Source: Streptomyces venezuelae
GTDB taxonomy: Bacteria > Actinomycetota > Actinomycetes > Streptomycetales > Streptomycetaceae
NCBI RefSeq assembly: GCF_008642315.1
Contig: NZ_CP029192.1
Coordinates: 5,766,001 to 5,830,000 of the forward strand
DNA: 64,000 nt
Direction: 5' to 3'
Shown: positions 26,859 through 35,180 of the stretch, one piece after another
Position numbering within the stretch: position 1 is the stretch's first letter
How the letters are laid out: the number at the start of each line of letters is the position of its first letter
Program-made: the position numbers and the translations under genes
The notes under the pieces: model-generated
What the model was told of the DNA's origin: nothing
Seen by the model: the letters and a program-made list of their open reading frames with translations, nothing else
Databases searched by the model: none

Positions 26859-27395
26859 CTACTTCTTGCCGCCCAGGATCTGGCCCAGCAGATCACCGAG
26901 GCCGCCGCCGGAGGAGGGCGCGGAGCCGCTCGGGGCGCCGCCGGGTCCCTTGGTCCGCGCCGCCCTCTTGGAGAGCACCGCGAGCACCACGGGGATCAGC
27001 ATCTCGATCACACGCGTGACCTTCGCCGCCGGAATGCCGGTCTTCTTGGAGACCGCGTTCGCCACCGGCCTGCTCATCTTCGCGAGCATGCCGGCCATCA
27101 TCCCGCCCCCGGCGAGCCCACCGAGGCCGCCGAGGGTGGCCACACCTTGCAGGGTCGGATCGGCGGGCCCGACCTCGTCGAAGGCCTGCCGCACCTCGTC
27201 GGCCTCCGCGGGGTCGGCGGCGCGGCCCTGGATGTCTCCGGAGAGCGCGGACACGGTCGTGCCCACGACGTCCTGCGCGCCGGACGCGTCCGTGTCGAGC
27301 AGGCCCGCGATCTCCTGGAGCCGGTCGTCGCCGAGCTCGTCCAGGACGTCCTGCTCGAAGGACCGGGGCTCAGAGGTCTGGGAATCATCGGTCAT
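26859..27395 (-). CDS. DUF937 protein
   Basis: This 178-residue protein has an acidic N-terminal half (MTDDSQTSEPRSFEQDVLDELGDD), then a glycine-rich and hydrophobic segment (GGLGGLAGGGMMAGML), a repeated VIEMLIPVVLAVLSKRA helix and a Gly/Ser-rich tail ending in LGQILGGKK. This matches DUF937/YidB-like proteins as I remember them; their function is not established. The ATG at 27395 was chosen because the upstream frame is untranslated, repetitive DNA. It is divergent from recD2. Confidence 0.72.
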   Translation of the reverse strand: MTDDSQTSEPRSFEQDVLDELGDDRLQEIAGLLDTDASGAQDVVGTTVSALSGDIQGRAADPAEADEVRQAFDEVGPADPTLQGVATLGGLGGLAGGGMMAGMLAKMSRPVANAVSKKTGIPAAKVTRVIEMLIPVVLAVLSKRAARTKGPGGAPSGSAPSSGGGLGDLLGQILGGKK

Positions 27396-27711
27396 GCGAC
27401 AAACGCTACGTCCGCCCCGCTTTGTCAGCACCTGGAGACGGTCTGGCGGCGGTCTGGAGACGGGCAAAAAAAGTTGGCAACACCGTGCAACCCTCCGGGC
27501 ACGAGGCGTGTCGTATATGGCGTCAGGGCTTATGAGGGGGGAACCAGGATCTGGGGGGATCCGGGGGTATCCGGGGGGATCGCGAGTTCTGACAGGGGAG
27601 GGAAAACCCGAAGGGGTCCGGCTGGGAGGCCGGGCCCCTTCGAAGTTCCCCGGGCCGTGCGGTTGTCCACAGGCGCGCCGCGCTGTCGGTGCCGGGCGGT
27701 AGCGTCGGATC
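27396..27711. other. 316-base divergent gap with repeats and a hairpin
   Basis: This region separates the DUF937 gene from recD2. It contains a short GGGGG-ATCC-type tandem (27551-27582, three units) and a 14-bp hairpin (27609-27642). The base composition is less GC-rich on the left. No gene is seen; promoters for both genes should lie here. Confidence 0.6.
27609..27642 (+). promoter_or_regulatory. long hairpin upstream of recD2
   Basis: CGAAGGGGTCCGGC (27609-27622) pairs with GCCGGGCCCCTTCG (27629-27642), with one G-U pair and a six-base loop. It lies 69 bases before the recD2 start, where it could terminate upstream transcription or act in the recD2 leader. Confidence 0.5.
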
Positions 27712-29979
27712 ATGTCGAGTCCAGCTGCGGCGACGGCGGTGCTCGAGGGGGTCCTCGAACGCATCACGTACGCCAACGAAGAGACGGGTTACACGGTCGC
27801 GCGCGTCGACACGGGCCGCGGCTCCGGTGACCTGCTCACCGTCGTCGGCGCGCTGCTCGGCGCCCAGGCGGGCGAATCGCTGCGGATGCACGGCCGCTGG
27901 GGCTCCCACCCGCAGTACGGCAAGCAGTTCACGGTCGAGAACTACACGACGGTGCTGCCCGCCACCATCCAGGGCATCCGCCGCTATCTCGGCTCCGGCC
28001 TCATCAAGGGCATCGGCCCGGTCATGGCCGACCGCATCACCACCCACTTCGGCGTCGACACCCTCGACATCATCGAGACGGCGCCGAAGCGCCTCGTCGA
28101 GGTGCCGGGCCTCGGCCCCAAGCGGACGAAGATGATCGCCGCCGCCTGGGAGGAGCAGAAGGCCATCAAGGAAGTCATGGTCTTCCTCCAGGGAGTCGGT
28201 GTCTCCACCTCGATCGCCGTGCGCATCTACAAGAAGTACGCGGACGCGTCGATCTCCGTGGTGAAGAACGAGCCCTACCGCCTCGCCGCGGACGTCTGGG
28301 GCATCGGTTTCCTCACCGCCGACCGCATCGCGCAGTCCGTGGGCATCCCGCACGACAGCCCGGAGCGCGTCAAGGCCGGTCTCCAGTACGCCCTTTCGCA
28401 ATCCACCGACCAGGGGAACTGCTACCTCCCCGAGGAGCGCCTCATCGCCGACGCGGTGAAGCTCCTCCAGGTCGACACGGGCCTGGTCATCGACTGCCTG
28501 GCCGAGCTCGCCGGGGAGGAGGAGGGCGTCGTCCGCGAGGCGCTGCCCGACCCGGACGGGGGCGACGACATCGCCGCCGTCTACCTCGTGCCGTTCCACC
28601 GCGCCGAACTGTCCCTGGCCGGACAGCTGTTGCGGCTCCTCAAGGCCGGCGACGACCGCATGCCCGCCTTCCGGGACGTCGCCTGGGACAAGGCGCTGGC
28701 CTGGCTCGCGGCCCGCACGGGCGCCGAGCTCGCGCCCGAGCAGAAGGAGGCGGTCAGGCTCGCCCTGACGCAGAAGGTCGCCGTCCTGACCGGCGGGCCC
28801 GGCTGCGGCAAGTCCTTCACGGTCCGCTCGGTCGTCGAGCTGGCCCGCGCGAAGAAGGCGAAGGTCGTCCTCGCCGCCCCGACCGGCCGCGCCGCCAAGC
28901 GCCTCGCCGAGCTCACCGGAGCCGAGGCCTCCACCGTGCACCGCCTGCTCGAACTGAAGCCCGGGGGAGACGCGGCGTACGACAAGGAGCGGCCGCTCGA
29001 CGCCGATCTGGTCGTCGTCGACGAGGCGTCGATGCTCGATCTGCTGCTCGCCAACAAACTGGTGAAGGCCGTCCCGCCCGGCGCCCACCTGCTCTTCGTG
29101 GGCGACGTGGACCAGCTGCCCAGCGTCGGCGCGGGAGAAGTGCTGCGCGACATGCTCAGCGACGAGAGCCCGATCCCCGCCGTCCGCCTCACCCGCATCT
29201 TCCGGCAGGCCCAGGAGTCGGGTGTCGTCACCAACGCCCACCGCATCAACTCCGGTGTCCCGCCCATCACCCAGGGCATGAAGGACTTCTTCCTCTTCGT
29301 CGAGGAGGAGACCGAGGACGCGGGTCGCGTGACGGTGGACGTCGCCGCGCACCGCATCCCCAAGAAGTTCGGCCTGGACCCGCGGCGCGATGTGCAGGTC
29401 CTCGCCCCGATGCACCGCGGTCCCGCCGGCGCGGGAAACCTCAACGGCCTCCTCCAGCAGGCCATCACACCCGCCCGGCCCGACCTGCCCGAGAAGCGGT
29501 TCGGCGGCCGGGTGTTCCGTGTGGGGGACAAGGTCACTCAAATCCGCAACAACTACGAAAAAGGGCAGAACGGCGTCTTCAACGGCACGGTCGGCGTCGT
29601 CACGGCCCTCGACGCCGACGAGCAGCGGCTCACCGTCCGGACGGACGAGGACGAGGAAGTTCCGTACGACTTCGACGAACTGGACGAGCTCGCCCACGCC
29701 TATGCGGTGACCATTCACCGCTCCCAGGGCAGTGAATATCCGGCGGTGGTGATCCCGGTCACCACCGGCGCGTGGATGATGCTGCAGCGCAACCTGCTCT
29801 ACACCGCCGTGACACGCGCCAAGAGGCTGGTCGTTCTGGTCGGTTCGCGCAAGGCTCTGGGGCAGGCAGTGCGCACGGTCTCCGCGGGCAGGCGCTGCAC
29901 GGCCCTGGACTTCCGGCTTTCCGGGCTTCCCGGGCGCCGCGGAGCAGGCCCTGGACGTTTTGATCGATCAAACGAGTAG
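27712..29979 (+). CDS. recD2: RecD2-type ATP-dependent DNA helicase
   Basis: This 755-residue protein has the RecD2 layout. An N-terminal extension carries helix-hairpin-helix elements (IKGIGPVMADRI, VPGLGPKRTKMI), followed by an SF1B helicase core. Walker A is GGPGCGKS (about 361-368), Walker B is VVDEAS (about 436), then FVGDVDQLPSVGAGE (motif III), and late motifs AVTIHRSQGSEY and LLYTAVTRAK. It unwinds DNA 5' to 3' in DNA repair, without needing RecBC. The ATG gives a full N-terminus. Its last codons cover a perfect TTTGATCGATCAAA palindrome. It stands alone upstream of citrate synthase. Confidence 0.95.
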   Translation: MSSPAAATAVLEGVLERITYANEETGYTVARVDTGRGSGDLLTVVGALLGAQAGESLRMHGRWGSHPQYGKQFTVENYTTVLPATIQGIRRYLGSGLIKGIGPVMADRITTHFGVDTLDIIETAPKRLVEVPGLGPKRTKMIAAAWEEQKAIKEVMVFLQGVGVSTSIAVRIYKKYADASISVVKNEPYRLAADVWGIGFLTADRIAQSVGIPHDSPERVKAGLQYALSQSTDQGNCYLPEERLIADAVKLLQVDTGLVIDCLAELAGEEEGVVREALPDPDGGDDIAAVYLVPFHRAELSLAGQLLRLLKAGDDRMPAFRDVAWDKALAWLAARTGAELAPEQKEAVRLALTQKVAVLTGGPGCGKSFTVRSVVELARAKKAKVVLAAPTGRAAKRLAELTGAEASTVHRLLELKPGGDAAYDKERPLDADLVVVDEASMLDLLLANKLVKAVPPGAHLLFVGDVDQLPSVGAGEVLRDMLSDESPIPAVRLTRIFRQAQESGVVTNAHRINSGVPPITQGMKDFFLFVEEETEDAGRVTVDVAAHRIPKKFGLDPRRDVQVLAPMHRGPAGAGNLNGLLQQAITPARPDLPEKRFGGRVFRVGDKVTQIRNNYEKGQNGVFNGTVGVVTALDADEQRLTVRTDEDEEVPYDFDELDELAHAYAVTIHRSQGSEYPAVVIPVTTGAWMMLQRNLLYTAVTRAKRLVVLVGSRKALGQAVRTVSAGRRCTALDFRLSGLPGRRGAGPGRFDRSNE
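29959..29972. promoter_or_regulatory. AT-rich 14-bp palindrome at the recD2 3' end
   Basis: TTTGATCGATCAAA is a perfect palindrome in otherwise very GC-rich DNA. It overlaps the last codons of recD2 and lies about 190 bases upstream of citrate synthase. Its symmetry and composition suggest a regulator binding site for the citrate synthase promoter, but this is inference. Confidence 0.4.
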
Positions 29980-30160
29980 GAAACCTCACACAGCACTTCC
30001 GGAACCGGGGCGAAGGGGGCAGGATGAGCAGGTTGGCGGCACTGAGTGCCGCCAATAGGCCCAATGGTCGACCCCGAGTGCACTCTCCAGGGCCAAATGG
30101 GGGATGGTAGAGACAGTCAGGGCACCTCGAAGAAGAGGCACAACGTCGGTGAGGGATGAC

Positions 30161-31459
30161 GTGAGCGAGAACGCTAACAACGGTGTAGTACTGCGGTACG
30201 GCGACGACGAGTACACCTACCCGGTGATCGAGTCGACCGTGGGCGACAAGGGCTTCGACATCGGGAAGCTCCGCGCCCAGACCGGTCTGGTGACCCTGGA
30301 CAGCGGCTATGGCAACACCGCCGCCTATAAATCCGCCATCACCTATCTCGACGGCGAACAGGGCATCCTCCGGTACCGCGGCTACCCGATCGAGCAGCTG
30401 GCCGAGCGCTCCACCTTCACCGAGGTGGCGTACCTCCTGATCAACGGCGAGCTGCCGAAGGTCGACGAGCTGGCCACCTTCAAGAACGAGATCACGCAGC
30501 ACACCCTGCTGCACGAGGACGTCAAGCGGTTCTACGACGGCTTCCCGCGCGACGCCCACCCGATGGCGATGCTGTCGTCCGTGGTCAGCGCGCTGTCGAC
30601 GTTCTACCAGGACAGCCACAACCCGTTCGACGAGAAGCAGCGTCACCTCTCGACGATCCGCCTTCTCGCCAAGCTTCCGACGATCGCGGCCTACGCGTAC
30701 AAGAAGTCGCAGGGCCACCCGGTCGTCTACCCGCGCAACGACCTCGGCTACGTCGAGAACTTCCTGCGCATGACGTTCTCGGTGCCCGCCGCCGAGTACG
30801 AGCTGGACCCGGTCGTGGTCAACGCTCTCGACAAGCTCCTGATCCTGCACGCGGACCACGAGCAGAACTGTTCGACGTCCACCGTGCGTCTGGTCGGCTC
30901 CTCGCAGGCGAACATGTTCGCCTCGATCTCCGCCGGCATCTCGGCTCTGTGGGGCCCGCTGCACGGCGGCGCCAACCAGTCGGTCCTGGAGATGCTCGAG
31001 GGCATCCAGGCCTCCGGCGGCGACGTCGACACCTTCATCCGCAAGGTGAAGAACAAGGAAGACGGCGTGAAGCTCATGGGCTTCGGGCACCGCGTCTACA
31101 AGAACTTCGACCCCCGGGCGAAGATCATCAAGGCGGCGGCGCACGACGTCCTCTCGGCGCTCGGCAAGTCCGACGAGCTGCTCGACATCGCGCTGAAGCT
31201 GGAAGAGCACGCGCTGGCCGACGACTACTTCGTCGAGCGCAAGCTCTACCCGAACGTCGACTTCTACACGGGCCTCATCTACCGCGCGATGGGCTTCCCG
31301 ACCGAGATGTTCACGGTCCTGTTCGCCCTCGGCCGGCTGCCGGGCTGGATCGCCCAGTGGCACGAGATGATCAAGGAGCCGGGTTCGCGCATCGGCCGCC
31401 CGCGCCAGATCTACACGGGTGAGGTCCTCCGCGACTTCGTCCCCGTCGAGGGTCGCTGA
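30161..31459 (+). CDS. citA: citrate synthase
   Basis: This 432-residue enzyme has citrate synthase motifs: LHADHEQNCSTSTVRLVGSS with the first catalytic His, GPLHGGANQ with the second His, and GFGHRVYKNFDPRA with the catalytic Asp. It condenses acetyl-CoA and oxaloacetate in the TCA cycle. The GTG at 30161 (VSENANNGVVLRYGD) was chosen because homology to streptomycete citrate synthase begins there and GAGGGA lies just upstream; a GTG 12 bases earlier is possible. A rho-independent-like terminator follows. Confidence 0.96.
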   Translation: MSENANNGVVLRYGDDEYTYPVIESTVGDKGFDIGKLRAQTGLVTLDSGYGNTAAYKSAITYLDGEQGILRYRGYPIEQLAERSTFTEVAYLLINGELPKVDELATFKNEITQHTLLHEDVKRFYDGFPRDAHPMAMLSSVVSALSTFYQDSHNPFDEKQRHLSTIRLLAKLPTIAAYAYKKSQGHPVVYPRNDLGYVENFLRMTFSVPAAEYELDPVVVNALDKLLILHADHEQNCSTSTVRLVGSSQANMFASISAGISALWGPLHGGANQSVLEMLEGIQASGGDVDTFIRKVKNKEDGVKLMGFGHRVYKNFDPRAKIIKAAAHDVLSALGKSDELLDIALKLEEHALADDYFVERKLYPNVDFYTGLIYRAMGFPTEMFTVLFALGRLPGWIAQWHEMIKEPGSRIGRPRQIYTGEVLRDFVPVEGR

Positions 31460-31910
31460 CCCTCCGGTCGCACCTCGGCTCTCCGCAGAGCGGAAAGCGC
31501 CCCGCCATCGATCCCCCCACGGGTCGACGGTCGGGGCGCTTCCCTTTTTCCCGGTGCGGATTCCCCCCACGGGATCCGGCCGGGCGTCTGTGGCGTGCCC
31601 TGCGGTCTGCCGGGACGCGTACGTACGGGAGGGCCGCTCAAAGCTCCCCGGTGCACGTGCCCCGGCAACGCAATATCCAGGAACATCCCCCAAGATGTCC
31701 CTCGATGTCAGGAAGACGTCCCCCAAGACATCTTCCTGCATCGCCCCATTAGACTCGCGACCCCCCTCAATGGTTACGTTCCAAACACTGTGATCTGCGT
31801 CTCCTGCATATGTCCAGTAGATGCGCAAGATCCCCGATATGTGGATCTCGGGAATCGGGTGAAGGTGCTGAAACGACCTTGTGAAGACGGTATGTGAACG
31901 TCCGCGATCG
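31460..31910. other. 451-base low-GC structured gap between convergent genes
   Basis: After the citA terminator this stretch is visibly richer in A/T than its neighbours and contains ordered repeats. These are an imperfect ~29-bp direct repeat with CCCCCAAGA cores (31681-31738), the inverted pair CAGGAAGA/TCTTCCTG (31709-31716, 31731-31738), AGATCC-N9-GGATCT (31828-31848) and TGAACGTCC twice (31895, 31916). The flanking genes end here, so promoters are not expected. No convincing protein frame is seen. Confidence 0.65.
31495..31550 (+). terminator. citrate synthase terminator
   Basis: AAGCGCCCCG (31495-31504) pairs with CGGGGCGCTT (31532-31541), followed directly by TCCCTTTTTC. The 10-bp stem and T-run downstream of the citA stop make this a good intrinsic terminator despite the long loop. 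Confidence 0.8.
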
Positions 31911-34184
31911 TTATCTGAACGTCCTCAACCGAAGACTGTTGGTGACCACGAAGACCGACGAGAAGGCCATCGCGGCCCCCGCGATCATCGGATTGAGGAG
32001 ACCGGCGGCGGCGAGCGGCAGTGCGGCGACGTTGTAGCCGAAGGCCCAGAAGAGATTGCCCTTGATGGTGGCGAGGGTCTTCCGGGAGAGCCTGATGGCG
32101 TCGGCCGCGACCCGCAAGTCCCCGCGCACCAACGTCAGGTCGCTCGCCTCGATCGCCGAGTCCGTGCCGGTGCCCATCGCGAGGCCCAGATCGGCGGTGG
32201 CGAGCGCGGCCGCGTCGTTCACACCGTCCCCGACCATCGCCACGACCTTGCCCTCCCCCTGAAGTCGCCGTACTACATCGACCTTGTCCTGCGGCAGCAC
32301 CTCCGCGAACACCGCGTCCGGCGCGATCCCCACCGCGTCGGCGACCGTCCGGGCGACGGCCTTGTTGTCGCCCGTGAGCAGCACCGGCGTCAGGCCGAGC
32401 GACCGCAGCTCGCCCACCGCCTCCGCACTGGTCTCCTTCACGGCGTCCGCGACGGCCAGGACGCCGCGTGCGGCGCCGTCCCAGGCGACCAGGACGGCCG
32501 TGCGCCCGGCGGCCTCCGCGTCGTCCCGCAGCTTGGCCACGGCCTCCAGGCCCGTCACCCCGGCCTCCGCCAGGAGCCGTTCGCGCCCGGCGACCACCTC
32601 GTGCCCGTCCACCGTGCCGCGCACCCCGGCCCCGGCGACGTTCTCGAACCGCTCCGGTACCGGCAGCTCGCCGGCGTCGAGGCCGAGGCGCTCGGCGGCG
32701 CCCGCCGTGACGGCGCGGGCCACCGGATGCTCGGAGGCGTGCTCCAGGGCGCCCGCGAGGCGGAGCAGCAGCTGCTCCTGGGTGTCCCCGACGACGTGGA
32801 CGTCCGTCAGCTCCATCCGGCCCGTCGTCACCGTCCCCGTCTTGTCCAGGACGACGGTGTCGACGCGGCGCGTGGACTCCAGGACCTCGGGGCCCTTGAT
32901 GAGGATGCCGAGTTGGGCACCCCGGCCGGTGCCGACCATGAGGGCGGTCGGTGTGGCGAGGCCGAGCGCGCAGGGGCAGGCGATGATCAGGACGGCGACG
33001 GCGGCGGTGAACGCGGCGGTCGCGTCGCCCGTGGCGCCGAGCCAGCCGCCGAGCGTGCCGACGGCGATGAGGAGCACCGTGGGCACGAAGACGCCGGCGA
33101 TCCGGTCGGCGAGGCGCTGGACCCGCGCCTTGCCGGTCTGTGCGTCCTCCACGAGCCGCGCCATCCGCGCGAGTTGGGTGTCGGAGCCGACGCGGGTCGC
33201 CCGGACGACGAGGCGCCCGGAGACGTTCACGGTGCCTCCGGTCACGGCGGCGCCGACGCCCACGTCGACGGGCACGGACTCGCCGGTCAGCATGGAGGCG
33301 TCGACGGCTGAGGCGCCCTCGTCGACGGTGCCGTCGGTCGCGACGGTCTCCCCGGGACGTACGACGAACCGGTCCCCGACCGCCAGTTGCCCCACCGGCA
33401 CGCGCCGCTCCGTGCCGTCCCGCAGGACCGCCACGTCCTTGGCGCCCAGTTCGAGCAGGGCGCGCAGCGCGGAGCCCGCCTTCCGCTTGGAGCGGGCCTC
33501 CAGCCAGCGGCCGAGCAGGATGAACGTGACGACGCCCGCGGCGACTTCGAGGTAGACGGTCGAGGCGCCGTCGCCCGGCGAGGCCGTGAAGTCGAAGCCG
33601 TGCCGCATCCCGGGCATCCCCGCGTCCCCGACGAACAGCGCCCACAGTGACCAGCCGAACGCGGCGAGCGTGCCGACGGAGACCAGCGTGTCCATCGTCG
33701 CGGCCCCGTGCCGCAGGTTGGTGAACGCGGCGCGGTGGAAGGGCAGTCCGCCCCACACGACCACCGGCGCGGCCAGCGTCAGCGAGAGCCACTGCCAGAA
33801 GTCGAACTGCAGGGCGGGGACCATCGCGAGCAGCACGACGGGCAGCGACAGGACCGCGGAGACGATCAGGCGCTGCCGCAGGGTGTCGGGCTCGGTGATG
33901 TCGGCGGTGGTGGGGGCCGGGCCGCCGTCGGGGGCGGCGTCGAGGGGCTCCGGCGGGGGCGGCACGATCTCCTCGGCCGTGTAGCCGAGCTTCTCGACCA
34001 GTGCGATCAGCTGGGCGACCTCGACCGCCGCGCCGTCCTCGGTCTCGCCGAACGAGACCTTCGCCTTCTCCGTGGCGAGATTGACCGTGGCGGTCACGCC
34101 CTCCATGCGGTTCAGCTTCTTCTCGATGCGCGACGAGCAGGAGGCGCAGGTCATCCCGCCGACGGCGAGTTCGACTTCGTTCAT
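31911..34184 (-). CDS. copA: copper-translocating P1B-type ATPase
   Basis: This 757-residue pump has one N-terminal heavy-metal domain (GMTCASC, C13 and C16), about eight membrane segments and the P1B-1 translocation motif C403-P-C405. The phosphorylation site is D447-KTGT, with TGES (in MLTGESVPV), and the hinge motif is MVGDGVNDA. It should export Cu+ from the cytoplasm. It lies downstream of copZ on the same strand, separated by a 119-base gap with a strong hairpin; the CsoR-type promoter upstream of copZ probably drives both. Confidence 0.95.
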   Translation of the reverse strand: MNEVELAVGGMTCASCSSRIEKKLNRMEGVTATVNLATEKAKVSFGETEDGAAVEVAQLIALVEKLGYTAEEIVPPPPEPLDAAPDGGPAPTTADITEPDTLRQRLIVSAVLSLPVVLLAMVPALQFDFWQWLSLTLAAPVVVWGGLPFHRAAFTNLRHGAATMDTLVSVGTLAAFGWSLWALFVGDAGMPGMRHGFDFTASPGDGASTVYLEVAAGVVTFILLGRWLEARSKRKAGSALRALLELGAKDVAVLRDGTERRVPVGQLAVGDRFVVRPGETVATDGTVDEGASAVDASMLTGESVPVDVGVGAAVTGGTVNVSGRLVVRATRVGSDTQLARMARLVEDAQTGKARVQRLADRIAGVFVPTVLLIAVGTLGGWLGATGDATAAFTAAVAVLIIACPCALGLATPTALMVGTGRGAQLGILIKGPEVLESTRRVDTVVLDKTGTVTTGRMELTDVHVVGDTQEQLLLRLAGALEHASEHPVARAVTAGAAERLGLDAGELPVPERFENVAGAGVRGTVDGHEVVAGRERLLAEAGVTGLEAVAKLRDDAEAAGRTAVLVAWDGAARGVLAVADAVKETSAEAVGELRSLGLTPVLLTGDNKAVARTVADAVGIAPDAVFAEVLPQDKVDVVRRLQGEGKVVAMVGDGVNDAAALATADLGLAMGTGTDSAIEASDLTLVRGDLRVAADAIRLSRKTLATIKGNLFWAFGYNVAALPLAAAGLLNPMIAGAAMAFSSVFVVTNSLRLRTFR

Positions 34185-34222
34185 GACTCTTTCGTACTGC
34201 TTCCGGGATCGTGGGACGGCTG

Positions 34223-34260
34223 CGGGCCCTGTGGTGTCGGTGTCGACACCACAGGGCCCG
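34223..34260 (-). promoter_or_regulatory. strong intercistronic hairpin between copZ and copA
   Basis: CGGGCCCTGTGGTGTC (34223-34238) is perfectly complementary to GACACCACAGGGCCCG (34245-34260) with a six-base loop, a 16-bp stem. It lies after copZ and before copA on the minus strand. It may act as a partial terminator or transcript stabiliser that sets a copZ-over-copA expression ratio. Confidence 0.65.
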
Positions 34261-34303
34261 GGTACCCGGCAGGCCGCCGGTCGTGCGGCGCGGCCCGGCA
34301 GGC

Positions 34304-34624
34304 TCAGGCCTTGACGCCGGCCAGCTCGTAGCCCGCCTCGTCGACGGCGGCGCGCACCGCGGCCTCGTCCAGCGGGGCCTCGGAGTCCACGGTGACCAGG
34401 CCCGTGGCGGCGACCGCCTTGACGGAGGTGACGCCCGCGATCTCCGAGATCTCGGCGGACACCGCGCCCTCGCAGTGCCCACAGGTCATGCCCGTCACCT
34501 CGTACACGGTGGTGACGGCGCCCTGCGGAGCGGCGGCGTCGTCGGAGTGGCAGGACCCGCTGGGGGAGCAGCAGGACCCGTTCGTCTCGGAAGCGGCCTG
34601 CGGGAGCTCGGTGTGGGCGCTCAT
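34304..34624 (-). CDS. copZ: copper chaperone with Cys-rich N-terminal extension
   Basis: This 106-residue protein has a C-terminal HMA domain with the Cu-binding motif GMTCGHC (C48, C51). It also has an unusual N-terminal extension SCCSPSGSCHSDD with three more Cys (18, 19, 25) and a His, giving a possible second copper site. It should carry Cu+ to CopA. The ATG (MSAHTELP) lies 87 bases downstream of the -10 of a CsoR-boxed promoter. Canonical CopZ proteins are about 70 residues, so the extension is notable. Confidence 0.92.
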   Translation of the reverse strand: MSAHTELPQAASETNGSCCSPSGSCHSDDAAAPQGAVTTVYEVTGMTCGHCEGAVSAEISEIAGVTSVKAVAATGLVTVDSEAPLDEAAVRAAVDEAGYELAGVKA

Positions 34625-34710
34625 GTCGTTCTCCTCGGGGGTGTGTACGTATGCGGCGTAGCGTGCTTGAGGGGGCCCGGGAACCCCGGCGACCTCCTGA
34701 CGCACTCGAG

Positions 34711-34738
34711 ACTATACCCCTAGGGGGTATTTTCTCAA
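34711..34738 (-). promoter_or_regulatory. copZ-copA promoter with CsoR-type operator
   Basis: On the minus strand, -35 TTGAGA (34738-34733) and -10 TATAGT (34716-34711) are 16 bases apart. The palindrome ATACCCC-TAG-GGGGTAT (34714-34730), matching the known CsoR Cu-box pattern, covers the spacer and part of the -10. A copper-free CsoR bound here would block RNA polymerase; Cu+ would release it. The csoR gene itself is not in the window. Confidence 0.85.
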
Positions 34739-34771
34739 CGGAGTGGGGTCGCGTGCGGCGGGGTCGCGTGG

Positions 34772-34969
34772 TCAGCCCCTGCGTCCCCGGTTGCCGGGCC
34801 TGGCCGCCACCCAGGCGCGGACGGTGTCCGCGTACCAGTAGGGCTTGCCGCCCTCGACGTGGTCGGGGTCGGGCAGCAGCCCGTGCTTGCGGTACGAGCG
34901 GACCGTGTCGGGCTGCACACGGATGTGCGCGGCGATCTCCTTGTACGACCAGAGCCTGCGGTCGGTCAT
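34772..34969 (-). CDS. very small HTH DNA-binding protein
   Basis: This 65-residue protein is a MerR/excisionase-like helix-turn-helix: MTDRRLWSYKEIAAHIRVQPDTVRSYRKHGLLP, then a basic tail ending in RPGNRGRRG. The ATG at 34969 has GGGAGGTG seven bases upstream, which supports it over a longer frame. It ends 33 bases upstream of the copZ promoter and is read in the same direction. Its targets are unknown; control of copper genes is only suggested by position. Confidence 0.8.
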   Translation of the reverse strand: MTDRRLWSYKEIAAHIRVQPDTVRSYRKHGLLPDPDHVEGGKPYWYADTVRAWVAARPGNRGRRG

Positions 34970-35083
34970 CGGTGGCACCTCCCTGCGTGCGCCCAGGGCG
35001 GCCGGAGAGGCCGACGGGGGAGCTGGGCGCGACGCGCGGCGATCACTCAGCCTGTGCCCGGTGAACGACGCAGAGTGACCGCC

Positions 35084-35104
35084 GGGAGGCAGCTGTCGCC
35101 TCCC
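35084..35104. terminator. hairpin after the inosose dehydratase-like gene
   Basis: GGGAGGC (35084-35090) and GCCTCCC (35098-35104) form a 7-bp stem with a seven-base loop. It lies about 80 bases past the stop of the minus-strand gene at 35181 and so may end that transcript; there is no T-run. Confidence 0.4.
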
Positions 35105-35180
35105 TGTGACGCAAGACCCGCGTACGTGAGACATGTGTGACAGGACGGGATTGTTTGTGACAGAAGAGACGCATGCGGGT

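Noticed and set aside
31595..31897. 100-codon plus-strand gene in the citA-copA gap
   Set aside because: No ribosome site, no third-position GC bias, and it covers the repeats; structured non-coding DNA explains it better.
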